The notes under the pieces were generated by a model. That model was not told the origin of the DNA. It did no database searches and saw nothing but the letters and a program-made list of their open reading frames with translations. A DNA stretch of 27,286 bases from Chara braunii (taxonomy: Eukaryota; Streptophyta; Charophyceae; Charales; Characeae), in contig BFEA01000519.1 in NCBI GenBank assembly GCA_003427395.1, positions 115,136 to 142,421 of the forward strand, written 5' to 3'. This document shows, one piece after another, positions 1-9,030 of this stretch (position 1 is the first letter of the stretch; each line of letters begins with the position of its first letter). Both the position numbers and the translations under genes were made by a program.

Positions 1-706
1 CACTCTCCCTTGTTACCCACACAGCGCCCTTCACCTCCGAAGTACCACCTTCGCCCTCACCTCCCCTGCACCCTCATGCGGCCCGGCTATGGCCGCCAGT
101 GCCCTGCACGCAGGCAGCGCCCTACCACCTAGCGCTGGCCTGCCCTGTCTTAGCGCAACGCTGCTCTGCATAGCACTGCACACTTGCATCTGCGCAGCGT
201 GCCCGCATATGCCAGCATTGGCCAAGATGCCCGCTGCCTCGCCCTGCTTGCCTATATGCCAGTGCANCGTGTGGGCGGCCTCCCTNCAGCCTGTGACCGG
301 GGCCCAGAGGCTGAAGCCAACTCAATACAGTTGGGCCCCGGGGCAATGCAGTTGCGCCTCCTTCATCAAGGCCTGCGGCCAGATTCAGACAATGGGCCGA
401 TTTCCCTTTGGCATTTTCGGCCTCTCTACCCAGCATGCATTGTCGGCGTCACGTTCGAGTGCCCAGGGCCTAACTAACTCAGAGGCCCTGGGCATTTCAG
501 CATTTGCTGAAATCCGAGACTCGGTGCACTCCAACCAGCTGGCGTGCTGGAACAGTATAGACCCCACTTCGTGAAATGTTGGCATAGAGGGCTCTTGTTG
601 ATTTGCTGGCCCGCCTTCACTTAGGGCGGGTACTAGGCTTGCTGGGGCCTTAGCCTAGAACATGTACATCATGGCAAGAGCCCTACTTGAGGGCTCAATC
701 CTCACA
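1..706 (-). repeat. 3' LTR, truncated by the window start
   Basis: It matches 7921-8626 without gaps. I count about 18 differences in 704 comparable positions, plus two Ns, mostly transitions. The inner edge is fixed where the two copies stop matching, after ctcaca. On the minus strand this gives the canonical LTR start TGTGAG. The 161-codon plus-strand open frame at 89-574 recurs in the other LTR at 8009-8494. It runs antisense to the element and is probably fortuitous. Confidence 0.95.
461..513. other. Paired hairpins inside the LTR
   Basis: A perfect 11-bp inverted repeat (GCCCAGGGCCT at 461-471, its complement at 483-493, 11-nt loop) is followed directly by the perfect 20-mer ATTTCAGCATTTGCTGAAAT at 494-513. 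Both are identical in the other LTR at 8381-8433. Two more stems follow: CCCGCC/GGCGGG at 610-615 and 625-630, and CTAGGCT/AGCCTAG at 633-639 and 652-658. They lie 48-245 nt from the 5' end of the LTR in sense orientation, probably in U3. Their function is unknown. Confidence 0.75.
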
Positions 707-719
707 TCCCATCCCCCTT
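707..719 (-). other. Polypurine tract
   Basis: The minus strand reads AAGGGGGATGGGA immediately before the LTR start TGTGAG. This is the expected place and composition for the primer of plus-strand DNA synthesis in LTR elements. It lies 25 bp past the integrase stop codon at 744-746. Confidence 0.85.
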
Positions 720-743
720 AGCTTCGAAAGTCCGCTGAGATGC

Positions 744-1325
744 TTACTTCGCAGGTGCCTTCCCTTTTAACTTCCGTTCATAATATGCCACCACCTGAGG
801 AGTTGTTTCCATCAGTTCCTCCCGGGTAAACCACCGATCTTCTTTAGGATCCGTATGATGCCTGAATCTGATCCGGTACTCCCTCTTGGGCTTAGGAGGT
901 CTTCCTCGACCTAGCGGCTTCGGAACAGGCATATCCCTGTGATCCACAATGTCGTCGATGTCGACTTGTTCATCCATGGTTGGGGGCAGCATCGATCTCC
1001 TGGAAGGGAATTGATCAGTCTCAGCGAAAGGTGCAAGCTTTGAGGCATGAAAGACTGGGTGAGTGCATAGATGACCAGGGACACGAATGACGTACGTAGG
1101 ACCATCCATTTCATCTCCCACTACATCCAAGACTTCCCAGGGATCAAAGTACTGGGGCATTAGTTTGCGAGATATTCTGAATTCCTATCCTAACTCACTA
1201 GCCTTGACCCAGACACGTTCCCCTACCTGAAATGTGGACTGCCTCTGATGTTGATTCTCAGAAGCAATCATAGCTTGCTGAGCCTTCTTCATATGTTCAA
1301 CAGCCTCTTGCAGCAATTTCTCATA
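744..1325 (-). pseudogene. pol: Integrase C-terminal domain and chromodomain-like tail (end of pol)
   Basis: This continues the integrase frame past a TAA at 1326-1328 and is broken again by TAG at 1185-1187. The order is a helical linker, a V-W-V-K beta segment (around 1215), a block ending THPVFHASKLAPF (around 1030-1060) typical of the Ty3/gypsy integrase C-terminus, and a proline/basic linker. A roughly 45-residue end follows (YRIRFRHHTDPKEDRWF and on to VVAYYER). That end has the spacing of a chromodomain: Y-x-[VI]-[RK]-[WF], then W, then a helix ending V-x-x-Y. Chromodomains on chromoviral integrases steer insertion to marked chromatin. The chromodomain call is by pattern only and less certain than the integrase call. 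The original stop is at 744-746. Confidence 0.8.
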
Positions 1326-2138
1326 TTACACACCGTATTCAAGTGTGCCTGGAGTTGTGGGAGGTCGGTTTTCAGGTAGGAGGAAGTCTAATGCTGATCT
1401 AGGCTTCCATCCTAAGTGCAGCTGGTTAGGACTGACGCCGGTACTGCTATGTATAGCCTTGTTGTACAGGCTGGCGATGAGAGGTAACTGCTCATCCCAG
1501 TCATCCAGGCTGGGCCTGATGTAATGCCTCAGCAAGTGCTGTACAACTCTATTCATCTGTTCGGCTTGTCCGTTGGCTTCGGGATGATTCCCTAAGGTCA
1601 TTTGAAGTTGACTGCCCATCTGTTCCGCAGTCTTCTTCCACAGCTCACTTGTAAATTCGGACGTCTCGGTCACTAATGATGGTCTTTGGTAAACCAAAGT
1701 CCCTTACCCAGTTGTCCTTGAACAACTTGATGACATATTCTGTCCTGGTTGTCTCTGGCATTGGTATTAGTCTAGCGTACTTGGTGAATCGGTCAATGAT
1801 GACGAAGATGTGCCTCTTACCACTCTTGCTGGTCACAAGAGTGTCTATGAAATCCATGGAAACACTCAATCCTGGACCATCAGGAATAGGTAACGGCTTC
1901 AATAACCCAAGCGGTGCTTGAGTTCGCGGCTTGTCCCGCTGACAGACCTGACAGGTCTCAACATACTTCTTCGTGTCATCTAACATTCTGGGTCACCAAA
2001 ATCGCTGTACTAAGTTAGCACTCGTCTTCTTGTAGCCAAAGTGCCCAGTTGCATCATGACATTCTCCTAAAGATAAACTACGCAACTGTTCACTAGATGG
2101 AACTACCAATCTCTTTACTCCGGCCTTATCAAGATAGA
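1326..2138 (-). pseudogene. pol: Integrase: zinc finger and catalytic core, frameshifted
   Basis: The HHCC finger is visible: H-x4-H in HDATGHFGY (around 2040-2070) and C-x2-C in CQVCQRDK (around 1940). All three catalytic acidic residues can be placed: D in MDFID, D in ISDRD (around 1660-1680), and E in NHPEANGQAEQMNR (around 1560-1580). TGA at 1993-1995 lies inside the family's usual F-W-W-P, so the second W codon has become a stop. A +1 frameshift at about 1640-1650, just after SDRDVR, separates the first two aspartates from the glutamate half. Integrase inserts the cDNA into the genome. As written it cannot be made in one piece. Confidence 0.93.
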
Positions 2139-3780
2139 TTAGCCCATCCACCAATGGACCACCATCACAAACTCACTTTCTGTGGCCTTGTCTTTTGCCT
2201 GAAGTTTGCGGATGATGTCCATCGTGACAGGGTCTTCCTGATAGGCTCCCACCAATGATTGAGTTACTTCATTAGATACGCCAAATTCATAAACTAGCGC
2301 ACCTAGGTAGTCTGCTCTACGGGATAGCGCGTCTGCAACCTTGTTATACTCTCCCTTCAGGTACTCAAGCTTGAAGTCATATTGGTNTATGACCTCAATC
2401 CATCGCTTGAGTGNATCAGAAAGAGCNGGTTGAGTCTTGATCCATTTGAGGGTCTGATGATCAGTCCTCAGATAGAAGAACCTTCCTAGAAGGAAGTGTC
2501 TCCAATGGACAAGTGCCTTGTAGAGAGCATAGAGTTCCCTTTCGTAGGTGGACTTAGCCAACTTCTTCGATGGCATCTTCTTACTCATGTACTCAATCGG
2601 TCTCAACTTTTTCCCATCCTGCTGAGCCAGCACTGCGCCAATGCCGTATTGGCTTGCGTCAGTNGTCACTATGAATGGCTTTTGCGGATCGTGAACCATG
2701 AGAACTTCATGATTCATGAGTGCATGCTTCAATCTCTTGAAAACACCCTCGCACTCATCACTCCAATCCCACGGTGTGTCAAGTCGAGTTAGATCAGTCA
2801 AAGGAGAGGCGACTGTAGAATCGTTTTTGACGAAGTTCCTAAAGTAGCCGCACATTCCTAAGACTGATCTGACCTCAGTGACTGTCTGAGGTCGTGGCCA
2901 GTCTCGAATACTAGCCACCTTCGCATCTTCCGGCCTAATCCCTTCCGCGGATACTTCATGACCCAAGTATAGTATCTTAGTGCGGCCAAACTCGCACTTC
3001 TCTAAGTTGACCTTATACTTGTGTTGTCGTAGGAGTGAGAGTACTGTCTCAACATGCTGTGCGTGCTCCTCGGCAGACTTACTAAAGATCAGAATCTCGT
3101 CTAGACAGACTCCGACAAACTTATCTAAATGGTCATGGAAGATGCGATTCATAGCGTGCTGGAATGTACCCGGCGCATTACAAAGACCAAAAGGCATCAC
3201 TACAAACTCATACAGACCATAACGAGTCTGAAAAGTTGTCTTGTGTTGGTCCTCAGGTCTTATTGCGATCTGGTGATATCCGGATTTCAAGTCTATCTTT
3301 GTATAGTACTTGCATCCCTGCACCCTATCCAATAGGTCATCTATGCGAGGTAGAGGCTCTGCGTTTTTCACAGTGATGGCATTGAGGCCTCTATAATTAA
3401 TCAATGCACATCCTCAAAGTCCCCCCCTTCGGTACGAATAGAATGGGTGATCCGTAAGGGGAAGTACTAGGCCGAATCCAACCCTTCTCTGTCAGTTCCT
3501 TGAGTTGCTTCCAAAGTTCATCTAACTCGGCAGGGGCCATCCTATAGATCCTCCCCTTTGGGGTCTTACTCCCTGGAATGATTTCTATAGCGTGGACGAC
3601 TTCCCTATCAACAACTCCTGTGGGCTCCTCAAACAGATCGGGGAACTTAGCAACGACGCGTTCTATCTCTGGGGGGTGTTTTAACGGCCTCCCCCTTCTG
3701 AGAGACGTAAACGAGGTACATACCTTCCTCTTCGTTTTGCTTGTAGTAGTTATAGAACGCTGATGCACACAAGCAGTCAT
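2139..3780 (-). pseudogene. pol: Reverse transcriptase and RNase H, frameshifted
   Basis: The N-terminal part, with WIRPSTSPYGSPILFVPKG, is at 3397-3780. The frame changes at about 3400, where about four extra bases interrupt the usual I-D-Y-R. It continues at 2139-3404 with the finger/palm motifs KIDLKSGYHQIAI and VMPFGLCNAPGTFQ. The catalytic box normally reads Y-x-D-D, but here it is CLDE (around 3100-3110), so one catalytic aspartate is glutamate and the tyrosine is cysteine. RNase H follows, with TDASQYGIGAVLAQ, then Y-x-x-x-E-R-E-L, then RTDHQTLKW, and A-D-A-L-S-R at its end. Three Ns fall in codons of the RNase H part, and one more near 2664. A further frameshift near 2160 leads into integrase. 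The first 134 bases overlap the protease frame at the 3680-3690 shift. Confidence 0.95.
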
Positions 3781-4420
3781 AGGTATCTACAATACTGCTG
3801 GCCTTGAACTTAGTCAATCTGACAGTTCGGCCATCGGGCAACTTATGCTTAAGCACCTTCTTATCCCAGCCGAACTGGGGCTTAGCAACTTCGAGGTAGT
3901 ACATGCCTAACAACATTTCGAATGGCAGGTCGTCGCTAACCAAGAACGAGGTCTTATGGTTAAGCTCTCCTCCTCCATAGGAGAAGGTACAAACTACGTC
4001 CTTGATGTAGTCTGTGACAATCATGCGCTCTTTGTTGGCCAAAGTAGATGCTACTGGTCTACTAAGGTGCCGTACCCGGTCCTGTAGGTGCAGCTTTTCC
4101 AAACAATCGTGACTTATGTAATTTCGCGTGGACCCGTTGTCTATGAAGGCTCCACATTTGCGGCCTCCTTCATCCACTCCCATCACGAAATGTTCCCCTC
4201 TAGGACCCTTCCTTAGCGCCACCCAAGACTCGCGAGGGTCCTTGTTTGACCACTCGCCTTCTAAGTCTTCTAAGGCCTCAGACACATCTAACGTACAGAG
4301 CATAGTTTGGTTTAGTTGTGTCTGCGGGGTGACTAAGGAGTCATTAGCTTCGACCTTGTCATGAAGTGAGGAGGGTATCAATCCCACTTCATCTTGAGTA
4401 GAAGCCGCTACTACTTCCAC
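3647..4420 (-). pseudogene. pol: Retropepsin-like aspartic protease region
   Basis: About 257 codons are open. The candidate active site is GAFIDNGSTRNYIS (around 4120-4160), where D-N-G replaces the usual D-[ST]-G. A second conserved block, PFEMLLGMYYLEVAKPQFGW (around 3870-3930), corresponds to the family's hydrophobic V-I-L-G-M-D-W-L segment. The protease would cut the Gag-Pol polyprotein. Its frame is lost near 3680-3690 in a run of A and C. The next frame carries the P-P-E-I-E-R-V-V stretch leading into RT, so this was one polyprotein. The 4420 end is only the edge of the open frame. The sequence upstream (4421-4466) is a frame-broken linker to Gag. Confidence 0.85.
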
Positions 4421-4466
4421 TGGCCCTACGCGTTTCCCGAGCTAGAAGCCAAGGAATAGGTTGTCC

Positions 4467-5009
4467 CTACTTTTGGAGCAACCTTTTGCGTAACCTTAGC
4501 GTTCTGACACTTCCACTGCGTGTGTCCGTATTCTCCGTGATGCAAGCGCCACGCATTCGGCGGCCACGCCACACGTCTTGATCAAGACCTGTCTTTACCC
4601 ACTCAGACTGTTTGGTCTGATTAAAGGTGGCCTTCCCTTGACTCCTAGGTTGGCCCTTCCCTCGGCCACCTACCTTAGTCTTTACTACCGCGGCAAGGGT
4701 GCTACCCTCAGCTACCTCCTCGCCGTCATACTCTGAGTAGTCCATCAGGTTAGAGAGCTCATCAATCTCAGTTTGAGTCTCATCAGACTAAACCATCATC
4801 AACTTTGCCCCCTTCTTCTTCCACTCCTGAGGACTCTTCTTTTTCTTTGAGTCATTCCCTGAGGTGGGTTGAGCATTGCCTAGTCTGGCGTCTAAGTCTA
4901 AGGCTTTCCTAGACAATGTCTCAAATGAGTGGTACTAAGTGCGTGTCTCACTGGCTAGTAAGTTCCTCATGTTCTCAGGTAGACATCTAACAAACGTGGT
5001 TAAGAGGAA
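4467..5009 (-). pseudogene. gag: Gag C-terminal (nucleocapsid) region with broken zinc knuckle
   Basis: This reads in the same frame as the capsid part but is cut by TAG at 5010-5012, 4935-4937 and 4788-4790. The middle is rich in lysine and acidic residues. Near 4540-4560 one frame shows G-E-Y-G-H-T-Q-W-K-C, the second half of a CCHC zinc knuckle (C-x2-C-x4-H-x4-C). The two expected cysteines before it are displaced by a small indel, so the knuckle is not encoded intact in any single frame. Nucleocapsid zinc knuckles bind the element's RNA. All three TAGs could come from TGG by one G-to-A change each. Confidence 0.8.
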
Positions 5010-5549
5010 CTAGTCACTGTAGTTGATGCCTGGGACGAGGATCATGCTTTCGACTGTAGTCGTAAGCTCCCTAACTGACCTGAACTTGCGTTGGTCCAGT
5101 TTATTAATGGCATCAGTGGCCCTTTGAGCCTCCTGTGGGTTATGCCATCGAGCTTCTACCATCTCCATGAATTGGTCTAAAGTCAAGGACTTAGCCCAAT
5201 CCGCCATGCGTCGCCCGTACCCGGCCTTCACAATTACTCCATCTAACCATTTGGCTGCCTTACCCTCTAGGTAAGACGCCGCAGTTACCACTTCATCCTC
5301 AAGCAAGGTCCTTTTGGCCTTCAACCAAACCGGGACTGTCCTCAACCATGTGTTGAGTTCTTCGTCCTTTCTCTCGCTTGAGAAGGCAAGAGGCGGTTTC
5401 ATTGGGGTCTTGGGATACCATTGACCTTGCGGTTGTCCAGTTGGTTGAACAGGTTGTTGTGGTGATGCAACAATCACCACTAGAAGATGCAACAGTTTGT
5501 GCTGCTGCTGCAGATGTGCCACTTGGCTGTGTGCCAGCTCGTACGGCAA
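5010..5549 (-). pseudogene. gag: Gag capsid-like core domain
   Basis: The open stretch carries the helical retrotransposon Gag pattern: ELNTWLRTVPVWLKA, then AASYLEGKAAKWLDG, then LDQFMEMVEARWHNP, then A-I-N-K-L-D-Q-R-K-F-R-S-V-R-E-L. This is the 'single layer of helices ending in Q...S-V' pattern of the Ty3/gypsy Gag family, which assembles the virus-like particle. About 40 residues before it are rich in glutamine, proline and histidine. The frame joins the N-terminal coiled-coil frame by a shift near 5460-5480. It ends at TAG 5010-5012, although homologous reading clearly continues. Confidence 0.85.
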
Positions 5550-6221
5550 AGGGGCCTGACATCGCCGTTAATGGCAACGGCGATTGAGCTGGTGACCGAA
5601 ATCCTGGCTTTGTCAATGCATCCAGGATCTGGTCCAAAGTGATTTGCATGAAGTCCATCATGCTGTCTACGTGCGCATGTAGTAACAACATGTTGTCCCT
5701 CAACACTTTCAGGGTGTCAGACAAACTCGATTCGTCCAATCCCTCTAACGCAGCCTTGTCAGCCTCTAACGCATCAAGTGTGGCTGCTATACTTTTTATC
5801 TTTTTTTCTCTATTGGTTGCTTTATTCAGATCCTCCTCTAACTGTTGGCGGAGCCTTTCGACCTGCTGAATCTCTCTGAGCTCCCTCTCATGTGGAGTCA
5901 ACGGGCTGAACTGTGAGCCGCCATTTGACTAGAAGACTGTCTAGACCCTGTTGAACCGGAAGTGCCCGAGGAACTCGTGGAACTCAGTGGCATTCCCAAC
6001 TGAGGCCCACTAGTCCCTGACGAGGACGCAGACGATGACGTAGCAGAGCTGGTACCATTAGCCATTGATGCTGCTCTGGCTGTTGTTGCCCGCTCTTTTG
6101 CTACTATGTTTGCTTCCTGTAGTCCTGGTGCTAGAGCACGGGCTCTACATTCGGCACGAAGCCGTCTGTCTTCTCCCTCGTCCAAGGTCCTGAACACGTG
6201 CGGAACCCTTAATGCTTCCAA
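5470..6221 (-). pseudogene. gag: Gag N-terminal region: Ser/Thr-rich segment and coiled coil
   Basis: There are two overlapping frames. The first (5898-6221) has an arginine-rich start and a long S/T/G-rich, low-complexity stretch. The second (from 5901 down) has a strong heptad-like helix from H-E-R-E-L-R-E-I-Q-Q onward, about 95 residues with regular leucines, and then a small-residue linker into the capsid. The frames overlap by four bases at 5898-5901, so a shift has occurred there. No good ATG opens the first frame: a TGA lies just upstream of its TTG at 6219-6221. The true start is therefore lost or lies further upstream. Coiled coils ahead of the capsid probably help Gag multimerise. 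Confidence 0.7.
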
Positions 6222-7559
6222 ACGTGTAAGTCACCTATTGTGAACTCTATCATCAGCAAGATCTGATCCACTCATTAGTTAGGCAGGTAGTTTCTGTACT
6301 AGAATCCCCTAGTGGAATCCTACCACAACATGTATCGGACCGACACCTAATTTTTTAACAATAGTTGTGTCCGACGAGTATCCTACTAAACCGAATCAAG
6401 TGGCATGTCTACAACATTCACACAGATTGTCGACATAGTCTAGATGCACCCTGAATGGTTCACTTACAGCAGCATTAGTTAGAACTGGCTATGGTAGCAT
6501 ACTACAGTCCTACACTAATTCTGTCTGTGAGGTTAGCAGTCCGTCAACCAACTAATCAAAGGTACAAAAAGACAATGTAGCAGATGTATGATTGATGGGT
6601 ATGGTTGTGTATACAGTTGAACACCAATTAGAACCTACCCTCCCCTCCATTCAACATACCGAATAGCATCTTTGAGCGAGCAGTGTCTTCGTGTGTGAAT
6701 CGGCCCACCCCTGTGCCCAAGTTGTCACCGAGCAAGCCTGCCCAACCACTCTTATTTACCCTCGTACGGCGACGAGCCTTCCTGTCCATGTGATCTGGCT
6801 GATCAGGAGGGATTTATAGAGCGCCCCCATCTCTTCAAGAATTATTTAACGTCGCAGTCAGGACGACGATCACAGCCAGATTCACAATGAACTCCCAACC
6901 AGAAATATNTATANACGGTCTGGTGAGNGTNTGTCATGGGCTGGCACNCCCGGAGNNACTTCTATCAGCGCANCAAGTGCCAAACAGGACAGCAGCCATC
7001 GCATGNGTGNACTACTCCCTGTGGGTTGGCATGGTGACCGTGACCCAAGTGCTTCGACCAGGGCCCTTCAGAGGCACCGCCCTTTCTCCTTCCAGTATGC
7101 TTCCGGGAAGATTGTCGTCTCTCAAGGTAGCGCGCTCACGACACCTCACCAAAAGAGAGGACTCTCAAGTTGGACTCACTTCCTCACGGTAAGAAGAGAT
7201 TGAGAGAGTAGATAAGGTAAGGGAACAACGTACCTGGAGATAGCTGCCCCCAACCACAGATTTCTCACCAATTGAGCTGTTGTTGCATTTGATGACCGGT
7301 CATGACCTCGGTACCACCCACAACGCAATGCAGTGCCACCTTAGTCCAATGCCACATCAGCATGCTCTCATCACCAATCAAACATTCCGCTGTATCCCAC
7401 GGCTAATAATGCCGTCAAAAGCCTTCCAGTGCACCCCTCTCTACCCAGGGCGTGCACCAAGTGTAGCCTGACGTCACAAGTACCCACTGCGAAGAAGCAT
7501 CATCAACGCACCAAGTCTGTATAACGCCAGCGTGCCAAAGGTAAGTGGCGATCAAACCA
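6222..7559 (-). other. Untranslated leader of the Ty3/gypsy element
   Basis: This lies between gag and the primer binding site. No frame on either strand resembles a protein. Most of the isolated Ns of the window fall at 6908-7011. A perfect TGACGTCA lies at 7469-7476. A leader of about 1.3 kb is long for the superfamily and could hold splicing or packaging signals, but none can be named. Confidence 0.7.
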
Positions 7560-7571
7560 GCTCCGATACCA
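7560..7571 (-). other. Primer binding site, initiator tRNA-Met type
   Basis: The minus strand reads TGGTATCGGAGC. The 3' end of plant initiator tRNA-Met gives TGGTATCAGAGC, so 11 of 12 bases match. It starts three bases after the proposed LTR end (ttgCA, then ATT). Its position fixes the 5' LTR boundary and the direction of the element. Confidence 0.88.
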
Positions 7572-7574
7572 AAT

Positions 7575-8626
7575 TGCAAGGAACATGAGTATGGACGAAG
7601 CACAGAAATCCAGAATGCAAAATCACACTGAAGTCCAAGTATTCAAAGCCAAAGCAGATAGCACATGGAACCGAGTAACCATCCCATTGAGAATGATACA
7701 GAAGAATCGTGAGTCAATGTCCATGCCCACCAGGGCAACACCAACAACATAACCCAAATGTAGCTCTCTCTTGTGAATGGCNCCAGGCGCNCNATCTACT
7801 CTACAGCCTATNCTACAACTACANCAATGAACAACAACCAGACAACTTGACTACCAGCGAGTAATGATGTCAACACCAATGCAGATCTCCANCATCACCA
7901 GGTACGTGTCCTCTTCCCCACACTCTCCCTTGTTACCCACACAGCGCCCTTCACCTCCGAAGTACCACCTTCGCCCTCACCTCCCCTGCACCCTCATGCG
8001 GCCCGGCTATGGCCGTCAGTGCCCTGCACGCAGGCAGCGCCCTACCGCCTAGCGCTGGCCTGCCCTGTCTTAGCGCAGCGCTGCTCTGCATAGCGCTGCA
8101 CACTTGCATCTGCGCAGCGTGCCCGCATATGCCAGCATTGGCCAAGATACCCGCTGCCTCGCCCTGCTTGCCTATATGCCAGTGCAGCGTGTGGGCGGCC
8201 TCCCTTCAGCCTGTGACCGGGGCCCAGAGGCTGAAGCCAACTCGATACAGTTGGGCCCCGGGGCAATGCAGTTGCGCCTCCTTCATCAAGGCCTGCGGCC
8301 AGATTCAGACAGTGGGCCGATTTCCCTTTGGCATTTTCGGCCTCTCTACCCAGCATGCATTGTCGGCCTCACGTTTGAGTGCCCAGGGCCTAACTAACTC
8401 AGAGGCCCTGGGCATTTCAGCATTTGCTGAAATCCGAGACTCGGTGCACTCCAACCAACTGGCGTGCTGTACCTGTATAGACCCCACTTCATGAAATGTT
8501 GGCACAGAGGGCTCTTGTTGATTTGCTGGCCCGCCTTCACTTAGGGCGGGTACTAGGCTTGCTGGGGCCTTAGCCCAGAACATGTACATCATGGCAAGGC
8601 CCCTACTTGAGGGCTCAATCCTCACA
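7575..8626 (-). repeat. 5' LTR, complete (1,052 bp)
   Basis: On the minus strand it begins TGTGAG at 8626 and ends TTGCA at 7575, giving the standard TG...CA ends. The part 7921-8626 is duplicated at 1-706. The rest has no partner in the window because the other copy is truncated. Four Ns fall between 7782 and 7824 and one at 7892. Two hairpins noted in the other copy are preserved at 8381-8433. I could not identify a convincing TATA box. Confidence 0.9.
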
Positions 8627-8715
8627 CCTGGACGATTGGGTAGAAATTCTAGAACTCGGTTTAAAAAAAGATTGAAAAAAGAGAAAACTACGGCGCAGTC
8701 AGGGTTACAGTTTGT

Positions 8716-8795
8716 AATTGCATTTGAAACTGCGTTTTAGCAGTTTAGTCAGGGTCCGAGTTTCAATTGCATTTGAAACTGCGTTTTAGCAGTTT
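8716..8795. repeat. Two perfect 31-bp copies of a hairpin-bearing word
   Basis: 8716-8746 and 8765-8795 are identical and 49 bp apart. Each contains AAACTGC, then GTTTTA, then GCAGTTT: a perfect 7-bp stem with a 6-nt loop. Shorter relatives of the flanking word agtcagg also recur at about 8697, 8747 and 8826. Confidence 0.85.
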
Positions 8796-8857
8796 GAAAC
8801 TGGGGCTGGCTTTTTCTAGCAGTTCAGTCAGGCACATGGCTGTTTCTTTCTTTCTTC

Positions 8858-8884
8858 GTTGTTGTTGTTGTTGTTGTTGTTGTT
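8858..8884 (+). repeat. (GTT)9 microsatellite
   Basis: Nine uninterrupted GTT units, followed by a T run. Confidence 0.95.
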
Positions 8885-9030
8885 TTTTCCCGGTCATGCG
8901 CTGCGGCGCGGCCCGTTTCTTTCTTTCTTCATTTTTTTTATTTTATTTTTTTCGGTTGCGTGCCGCAATGCGCTGTACCGCTCCGCGGCTGGAAAAAAAA
9001 AAAAAACAGCCCCATGGTTGGGCCATGGCA

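Larger units (their letters stand above)
1..8626 (-). mobile_element. Degenerate Ty3/gypsy (chromovirus-like) LTR retrotransposon, nearly complete
   Basis: The order on the minus strand is 5' LTR, tRNA-iMet primer binding site, leader, gag, protease, RT-RNase H, integrase, chromodomain-like tail, polypurine tract and 3' LTR. This is the Ty3/gypsy order, with integrase after RNase H. The internal part is 6,868 bp and one full LTR is 1,052 bp, so the whole element would be about 9.0 kb. About 346 bp of the 3' LTR lie before the window, so the left target-site duplication cannot be checked. No reading frame is intact: I find at least five in-frame stops and at least six frameshifts. The copy cannot make its own proteins as written. 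Scattered single Ns suggest that some damage could be consensus error in a repeat. Confidence 0.95.

Noticed and set aside
89-574. 161-codon plus-strand frame, repeated at 8009-8494
   Set aside because: It is preserved only because it lies in both LTRs. It is antisense to the element, low in complexity, and matches nothing known.
2496-2792. Plus-strand frames across the RT region (2496-2792, 2980-3222, 3129-3376)
   Set aside because: They are antisense shadows of the RT-RNase H coding strand.
3400-3404. Programmed frameshift between protease and RT
   Set aside because: The shift lies inside the conserved I-D-Y-R block of RT, caused by about four extra bases. No slippery site or useful product would result.
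4788-5012. Reassigned TAG codons or programmed readthrough
   Set aside because: Stops of different kinds occur together with random frameshifts and catalytic substitutions, and the neighbouring LINEs show the same decay. Ordinary mutation is enough.
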